A stretch of DNA of 64,000 bases from positions 33,006,710 through 33,070,709 of the forward strand of contig CM032120.1 in the NCBI GenBank assembly GCA_018894105.1, read 5' to 3'. Positions 57,434 to 64,000 of the stretch are shown one piece after another. The notes beneath the pieces are model-generated. The model was not told the DNA's origin. It worked only from the letters and a program-made list of their open reading frames with translations, and ran no database searches. Numbering within the stretch: the first letter of the stretch is position 1; every line of letters begins with the position of its first letter. The stretch is from Jacaranda mimosifolia (taxonomy: Eukaryota > Streptophyta > Magnoliopsida > Lamiales > Bignoniaceae). Made by a program: the position numbers and the translations under genes.

Positions 57434-58816
57434 TAGTCCATCAACTATCATTTATCTCCACTCAGTAGTTTGCTAACTTTGTCTTAATATAAAGATGCTA
57501 AAATGGTGAAAAAATTGCCTGTGTTAGAGGGGCTTGACTTGAAGGGAAAAAAAAAGAAAAAACAAAAAGAAAAGAAGGAAGCAATGATAGAAACTTTATG
57601 CATGATTCCTTTTTCAAAATTTTGCTTGATTGTGATTTCTAATCATGGGGTCACGTCTTTTTTAGGAAACTGTCTCATACAAAAAACTGTCTCATACTTT
57701 TCTTTAGGTGACTCCACTAGGCATAAAACGATAGTAAGGTTATGTAGACTCAATCAACATTTCAAATGGCTTATCTGGTATACCAAGAAAGGCAAACAAT
57801 TGGTCCAATTAGTATTATTACATCCTATTTATTCTATCAAAAACTGTAAGAACACATTCTATTGGCCCCTTTTTTTCCTTGCTCGATTGATTCTTTCTTT
57901 GATCCTTACAACTGCAGACATATATTCTGCACATGGGATGTGAAGGATTAAAGTGATTATTAAGGCATAGAGGTCTTGGGAAAGGATTACAATGGACCGT
58001 TGATGATCATTGAATTTTTTTAGGTATGTGGTGATATTCACAGCATATCTCCTTTCAGTAAAGAATGGACCTTCGAACAATTGCACTAACCTCTACTTTC
58101 TTCAACTGAGATATTTGGCAGCTTTCTTTTTTTCATTTTGTTGGCCAAAATTTTCTTGTTTCCACTCTGTCATAGGTTCATTATTTCTGAAATCTAACCC
58201 GAGAATGTTCATATGAAGTTCTTTCACTTTCTTTTTTTCTCTACTCCTAATTTTTGAGTTAATTATGTAAATCTACAGAGGCTTTAAGAAACCAAGGAGT
58301 TTTTGCCTATCCTTGACGTCAGCCAACTACTTAGGCCTGTTCTAGCTGAAGAGATTAAAAACATAGTTCAAGCCTCTTTGGTAAAGGTTGAATTCACACA
58401 ATTTCTATGTTCTATTGCTTTACTCTTTTAATATATGCAATTGTACCTTTTATGCCTTAATTTCTATTTCTGGAGCTATGTAGAATAGTATTAAGGTGCA
58501 ATTAAGTGGAATTTCACATGCTACGTGATACGAGATAAACTTTTGAAAGCTAATTGAACTAATTTAAATTGAAAAATGAAAAGTAGTTTGAAGTGTGTTA
58601 GTTCAATTCTGCTTGATGAAACCATATATGCATGTTTTGTACACTGTTAACCTAATATTTTATAATATTACTTATAATAATTAATGACACATAATATTAA
58701 CAATTGTTGTCCATATTATATTTGCACGACAATGACTACTACTCTAATATATATATTCTGCTGGTGCATTTCCTGCTGCCTTCTGCGAAGTAAACATTTT
58801 GCTAATAGAGTCAATG
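57434..58816 (+). other. Stretch with exon-like islands, not identified
   Basis: Two islands look protein-like. 57503-57560 opens MVKKLPVLEGLDLKGK and runs into a lysine-rich tract. 58275-58390 holds EFLPILDVSQLLRPVLAEEI then KNIVQASLVK, bounded by a CTACAG acceptor-like site and a GGTAAAG donor-like site. They might be exons of a relic gene following the ATP synthase fragment. No family recognised; stops separate them. The rest looks intronic or empty. Confidence 0.3.
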
Positions 58817-59508
58817 GGGTGTCAATTCGATGGGTTGAGTGGGTTCTGATTGGGTTGAGGTAGGGGTATAACATAAAAATACCAAATTCAAACACAGCCC
58901 AACCCAATGTTAAACCCAAAAAGTTCAATTCTAACCTGATCCACAAAAGATCGTGTCAGATTTGGGTTGACCTGATTTTTAGTCAAGTCACTCAATAACC
59001 CGAAAAACCTAACCCAACCTGATCTATTTATTTTAGTTTTCATATTTATAAATTCCAACATTATAATCCAGTAGAAGTTTGATCTACAATAAAATCTAAA
59101 ATTCGGCATAATCATTAAATTCGAAGAAACGTAATAACCTTGAAACTTGTCATGTCCATGAGTACTTCGAATGCAAAAGAATAACAAACCATTATTCAGT
59201 AATTGAATTTTTAAAATTTTAATTTTTTGATATATATTATTTACATTTTATTTTAATTAGTTAATTTTTTCAGGTGGGTCGGATTGGATTGAGTCGTGTC
59301 AGGTTTCTTGGGTTATCAGGTGACCCGCTTGTTTTTTTTTTTTTCCAGGTTGACGGGTTGATCCAAGATCAACCCAATCTTTTTTTTTCTCGGGTCATTT
59401 TTGGGTCCAATCCAATTTGAACCAAAACGAAAACACCAAACTCAGATCTAATTTTTCCATGCGGGTCATTGTCTGGTAATCAGGTTGGGTTTTATTTTAA
59501 CACCCTTG
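58817..59508. mobile_element. Internally deleted hAT derivative, 0.69 kb
   Basis: The left ~380 bp follow 52491-52890 and the right ~300 bp follow 56490-56770 of the big hAT element; the transposase gene between is gone. Ends are GGGTGTCAATTCG and TTTTAACACCCTTG, with GTCAATG at 58810-58816 and 59509-59515 as the target duplication (7 bp visible; 8 bp with one mismatch). Typical non-autonomous partner of the 4.28-kb element. Confidence 0.9.
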
Positions 59509-59515
59509 GTCAATG

Positions 59516-61117
59516 TATAGTCAATATATGTAGGTAAATCAATTATTGGGTTATGCATGAGAACCAAACAATACTATACAAGTATATGATTATATGCTTT
59601 TTTCTTCACCAGTATGTAAACCCCTATCTGATTTCCCGAAGCTCAGATATATTGGCATAATTAAAACATAATAGGATTATCATGATGGTTTGTGGGCTTC
59701 ATTCGAGGATAAGGTACAAAGGCTTTCATGATTTGTTTTTTTTAGGATTGTCAGGATTGATTTTCCATGTTTTTTGAGGTATTGGTTTCTGAACTCATTT
59801 GATTCTTAGTTAATTTTTATACTTAAAAAATTGATAGTTAACTTGTTAGTTTTAAGTAATTGGCTTTGTTGTATTTAAAATTTTTGAATATCATGCATGT
59901 CCACAAAGACTTAAGTCTTTATTGTGTCTTCATTTAAAAGTATTTAATAATAATTAATTTGAAATTAAATTTTAAAAGAATATATTATTTAATATTAACT
60001 AAAATATTAATTTTGTAATTAACATCCATTAATTTTAAAAGATTTAACTTTTCTTGTTGGAACTTAAATAAAAAAGTTAATTATGTGCATTTGTTGGATT
60101 AAATTAATTGATTTTTAATAAACAATAAAAATTAATTTAATTAATTTAATCTTATAAACTCAAAATAAAGTTTTAAGTCTATAATCACAATCAAGTAATC
60201 AAATGAATGCTGCAATTAGGTTAAACCCATTAGAGCGTTTTCTAATAGTATTTGTGCGAGAAGAATGTATAGGGATTTAGTTAAAAAGAACCTTAAGGAC
60301 TTGGAAAACAATTAAATTCATCATTTTGACTTTAACAATATTAACACAAAGGGACAAAAGTAAGTGAATACATTAAAAAGACTTTTTTTGAATTTTCTTT
60401 GTCTTTTAGGATTAATTTAATGTAACTTTAGTTATGTACTTTACAAAAAATTAATTAGTGTCCCTCATTGTTTTTTCCCTTATTTGCCTTGAGTTTTCTT
60501 TTATGTTGTCGTATTCATGGTAAGCAACCCCACTTGATGCTTGTTTTAAGTTTTATTTTCATTTTTAGTTTTAGTTTTTGTTTTATTTTATAATTTATAA
60601 CTTTAAAAATGTCATTCTTTTTACCATTTTCAACCAAAAAAAACATTTATTATTATTATTTTTTATTTTCATACATCTAACTGCCATTTTCAAATCTAAT
60701 GCACCTACTTGTCAAATAATCCATATTTAACTAACTCAAATAAATTAAAATTTATTAAGTAATCTTATTGTAATTTCTTTTATATTCTTATTAAAGTTGC
60801 AATAAGTTTTATCCCAGCATAATTTCAACGGAGGGACGTAAAGAAAATAAAAAGATCCACAATAATATCATAATATTATTTGATTGATTTGATGTAAAAG
60901 AACATATTTAGATTAAAAAGTTATCACTCTTATATTAAAATATCACTTTTAAATCTATAAGAAAATATTTTTAAATCATTGATCTAAACACATGTTATTT
61001 CCATGTAAGAATTAAAAACCATATAAATTCAGGTATTGAAATATAAAAAAGTGGAAATTAAGCTCCTTAAAATAAGAATATGATTCACATAATCCCAAAC
61101 TTATTTATGTATTGCAG
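59516..61117. other. AT-rich stretch, probably 5' region of the CACTA element
   Basis: No gene or terminal CACTA motif could be found. The TNP2 reading frame begins right after a CAG acceptor-like site at 61115-61117, so at least part of this stretch may be intron or leader. Confidence 0.4.
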
Positions 61118-64000
61118 ATACGGATAAAAGTTGGATAGATGAGAAAGATAGATTCAGTCTCGAGTTCATTGCTAGCGTTGACTCATTTATTGAGTTTGCA
61201 AGGGAAAATACAATTGACTTAGACAATAAAATTTTATGTCCATGCAATACATGTCGAAATATTAAAAGAAAAGGTCTTGTTGAGGTTAAAAGAGATTTGC
61301 ATATAAGGGATTTTTATGCATACTATCGACACTGGATAGATCATAGGGAACATGAATCAGATTGGCCTATTTCTTATAGTCAAAGTACTCATAGTAGTGG
61401 TTCTCTTGAAAATGATAGTATGTGGTCATCTGAAGAATGTGATGAATGTGATAGTGATGGGAATGATGAACTACCTGAAATGATAGGGGAAAATAGAGAT
61501 GCAAAATTTTCTGAAGCTTATTCTGAATCAAACGAACAAAATTTTGACAGGCTACTGCATGATGCCACCTAGAACTATACCTTGGTTGCAAGAATCATTC
61601 TTTGTTGAACTTTATTGTGAAATCGATGCATATCAAAGTAATGAATTAAATGACTGATAAAGTAATAAACATGATACTTGAATTGTTCAAATAGGTCCTA
61701 CCAGAAGGAAATGTGGTTCCAAAAAATCTTTACATGGCTAGAAAACTACTTTCAAGAATAGGATTGGAGTACACAAAAATAGATGCATGCAAATATGATT
61801 GTGCTTTATTTTGGAAAGACAATGAAAATGAAACATGTCCCATTTGTAAAGAGCTTCATTGGAAACTTCATGAAAGGAAAGGAAAACAAATTCCCCAAAA
61901 GGTGTTGTGGTACTTTCCTTTTACTCCAAGGCTCCAAAGACTTTATATATGTACTAAAACTGCTTCTAATATGCGATGGCATGCTTAGAAACATTTGGAT
62001 ATAGAAGGAAGTAGAGCCATCCTACAGATTCACCTGCTTGGAAGGAATTTGATCTTTAATATCCAGATTTTACCTCAGATCCATTCAGTGTCAGACTTGG
62101 TCTTGCTACAGATGGGTTCAATCCTTTCGGAGACATGAGCAATTCATACAGTATGTGGCCTGTTGTATTGTTGTAGTCATTCCATATAATATGCCACTAT
62201 ACAAAGGCATGAAAGATGACTTTTCTATGATGCCTTTCCTTATCTTTAGCCTCGGGCTCTTAGAAAGGATGTTGATATTTATCTTAGACCACTGATAGAA
62301 AAGTTAAAAGAATTATGGAAAGGGCTCGAGGTATATGATGTCTCTAGTAAGCAATCTTTCCAAATGCGTGTAGCAATTTTTTGGACAACTAATGATTTTC
62401 CTACACTCAGTAATTTACGGGATATATCACGAAAGGATACGCAGTGTGCACTTGTTGTCTCTATGACACAGATTCAAGAAAGATTCAAAGTAAGATATGT
62501 TACATGGGTCATCGTCGCTACTTGGATATTGCCCATCCCTTTTGTAGGAGCAAATTGCTTGATGGTAAGATAGAAAGTCGTTCTACACCTATGGAATGGA
62601 CTGGGGATGAAGTGCTTCTACACTTGAACAACATCGAGCATATGTTCGACATACTTGGGAAATACCCAAGTAATCAAAAGAGGAAACAAAGCATGGAGGA
62701 AGGGAATTGGGTAAAAAAAAGTATCTTTTTTGAGTTGCCTAAATGGCATAAACTCAAAATTCGACATAGTATTGATGTCATGTATGTGGAGAAAAATATT
62801 TGTGAGTGTGTCAGGGATATTACTAAACATCGATGGAAAAACGAAAGACACAGAAAAGGCACAAGAAGACTTGCGTGATCTTAATATAAGAAAGGAGCTA
62901 CACTTACAAAGACTTGGAAACGCAACAAAAAAGCCTAAGGCATGTTACAACCTTTCATCTATATAGAAAAAAGGCCTTCTATAATTTCCTTAGATCTGTT
63001 AAGTTCCCCGATGGATATGCTGCTATTTCTAGATGTGTAAAAGATGGAAGGATATTGGGGTTAATAACACATGATTGCTACATACTCTTACAACATTTGA
63101 TACCTATCGGCATTCACAGTTATCTTCATAAGGATGCCAGTGAAGTGTTACTTGAATTGGGTGAATTCTTTAGCATCTCATGTTCAAAGACACTAAGAAT
63201 TGTTGATATAGAGAAAATGGAGAGAAATATCCCTTTTATTTTATGCAGGTTAGAGAAAATATTTCCTCTTGCATTCTTCGATATCATGGTCCACTTAGCA
63301 ATTCACCTATCTCAAGAGGCAAAAATTGCTAGTTCGGCTCATTCTCGTTGGATGTATCCAATTGAAAGATAAAAGGAATCCTACATTTTTATTACATACA
63401 AAAATTCCTATTAAAATAAATCCAAAAAGAGGGTATTAACAAAGATTCGTTATATACCATCTTATTTTAGGTTCCTCAAATCTCTTAAGGATTATGTGCG
63501 CAACAAAGTTCGACCTGAAGGCTCTGTTTCTGAAGGATGCATAGTCAAAGAGTGTTTAACATTCATGTCAATGAATCTCAATGACATTGAAAAAAGGTCT
63601 AATAGGGTTACAAGAAACAATGATGGTGCCAACCAACCAAATGAATGCGAGCTTTCCGTCTTTGCATTAAAAGTCCATCTGTTTGGGCCTCTTAAATGTG
63701 TTGTTCTACTATCCCAAAAAGAGCTACAGGTAGCCCACAATTTTATATTGAATAACTGCAATGAAGTGGATTCTTACGAAAGGTAAGACAAAATTCATCT
63801 TAAGCTTGCCATATAATATTTTGAACCTAATACTTCTCATAACCTAAGATAATTATATGGTTTAAAAAGTTCTTGGAGGAATTTAAGAGGTTCAACATGA
63901 GAGACATTGAAAAAAACACATCAAGAAAAATTGCATTGCTAGGGAGCATGTAAGTTGTAAATTATACCAATACTAGTTTAAATCTGAATTGTAGTAGCGC
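61118..64000 (+). pseudogene. CACTA (En/Spm) TNP2-type transposase, decayed, runs off window
   Basis: Exon-like 61118-61572 has the Transpos_assoc domain: DKSWIDEKDRFS, CPCNTCRN, YAYYRHW, then an acidic linker. Later blocks in order: VLPEGNVVPKNLYMARKLL, CPICKELHWKLH, FYTPRL-like FTPRLQRLY, LGLATDGFNPFGDMSNSYSM (catalytic D), GHRRYLDIAHPFCR, SIFFELPKWHKLKIRHSIDV (next D), GKTKDTEKAQED, FLRSVKFPDGYAAISRC, LLQHLIPIGIHSYLHK, FPLAFFDIMVHLAIHL and, after a gap at 63373-63471 that may be an intron, VRNKVRPEGSVSEG. Frameshifts near 61990, 62220, 62500 and 62880 and several stops make it dead. A GTAAGA donor-like site at 63783 suggests another exon beyond. TNP2 would excise and reinsert CACTA elements. 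Confidence 0.9.

Noticed and set aside
61367..62862. Minus-strand open frames
   Set aside because: Shadows of the plus-strand CACTA TNP2 gene.

Overview
The window reads as nuclear DNA of a flowering plant, most likely a eudicot; the species cannot be told from it. It is AT-rich, holds an F-box gene of the plant-specific F-box/FBA type, and is dominated by plant transposable elements: Ty1-copia with a SIRE-like extra ORF, Ty3-gypsy of Tat and Tekay/Del type, hAT, CACTA, MULE-like, LINE and several foldback elements. No rRNA, tRNA, CRISPR array or prokaryotic operon was seen. No gene reads open from end to end: every coding region carries stops or frameshifts.

Layout. 1-161 (-): start of a MULE-type transposase, cut by the window edge. 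1792-2910 (+): a full-length F-box/FBA gene broken only by two compensating single-base indels; a decayed, 5'-truncated duplicate lies at 16262-17131. Between the two is an old Ty3-gypsy element of Tat type (about 4.5-16.2 kb): archaeal-type RNase H at 6.8-7.1 kb, a CCCC-AAGGGG tandem array at 11.3-11.9 kb and an antisense ORF relic at 12.2-14.1 kb. It is interrupted by a 3.1-kb solo-LTR-like element (7649-10770).

17932-34098 is a nested pair. Retrotransposon B (5' LTR 17932-28262 interrupted, 3' LTR from 33822) carries in its 5' LTR a complete but dead 9.6-kb Ty1-copia element A (18143-27789) with gag, protease, integrase, RT, RNase H and an env-position ORF. 34194-35560 and 51569-57100 are two near-identical copies of an AT-rich repeat; a third, more diverged and inverted copy is at 43584-45386. 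37877-42796 (-) is a second solo LTR of the 7649-10770 type, split by a 1.87-kb long-TIR foldback element (38121-39989). 46257-48860 is a LINE-derived unit. 50560-50954 is the terminal end of a CACTA element.

52489-56772 is a structurally complete 4.3-kb hAT element with a perfect 8-bp target duplication and a three-exon transposase gene (-) containing one nonsense codon; a 0.7-kb internally deleted relative is at 58817-59508. 57284-57433 is a fragment resembling the C-terminus of the mitochondrial ATP synthase delta-prime subunit. 61118-64000 (+) is a decayed CACTA TNP2-type transposase gene running off the right edge.

The most unusual structure is a perfect 47-bp inverted copy (34147-34193 and 51522-51568) that joins the two separated halves of a B-type LTR, in opposite orientations, to two near-identical repeat copies 17 kb apart. 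It looks like the footprint of an inversion or a template-switch event. I found no convincing new host biological system; the interest lies in the order and mechanism of rearrangement.
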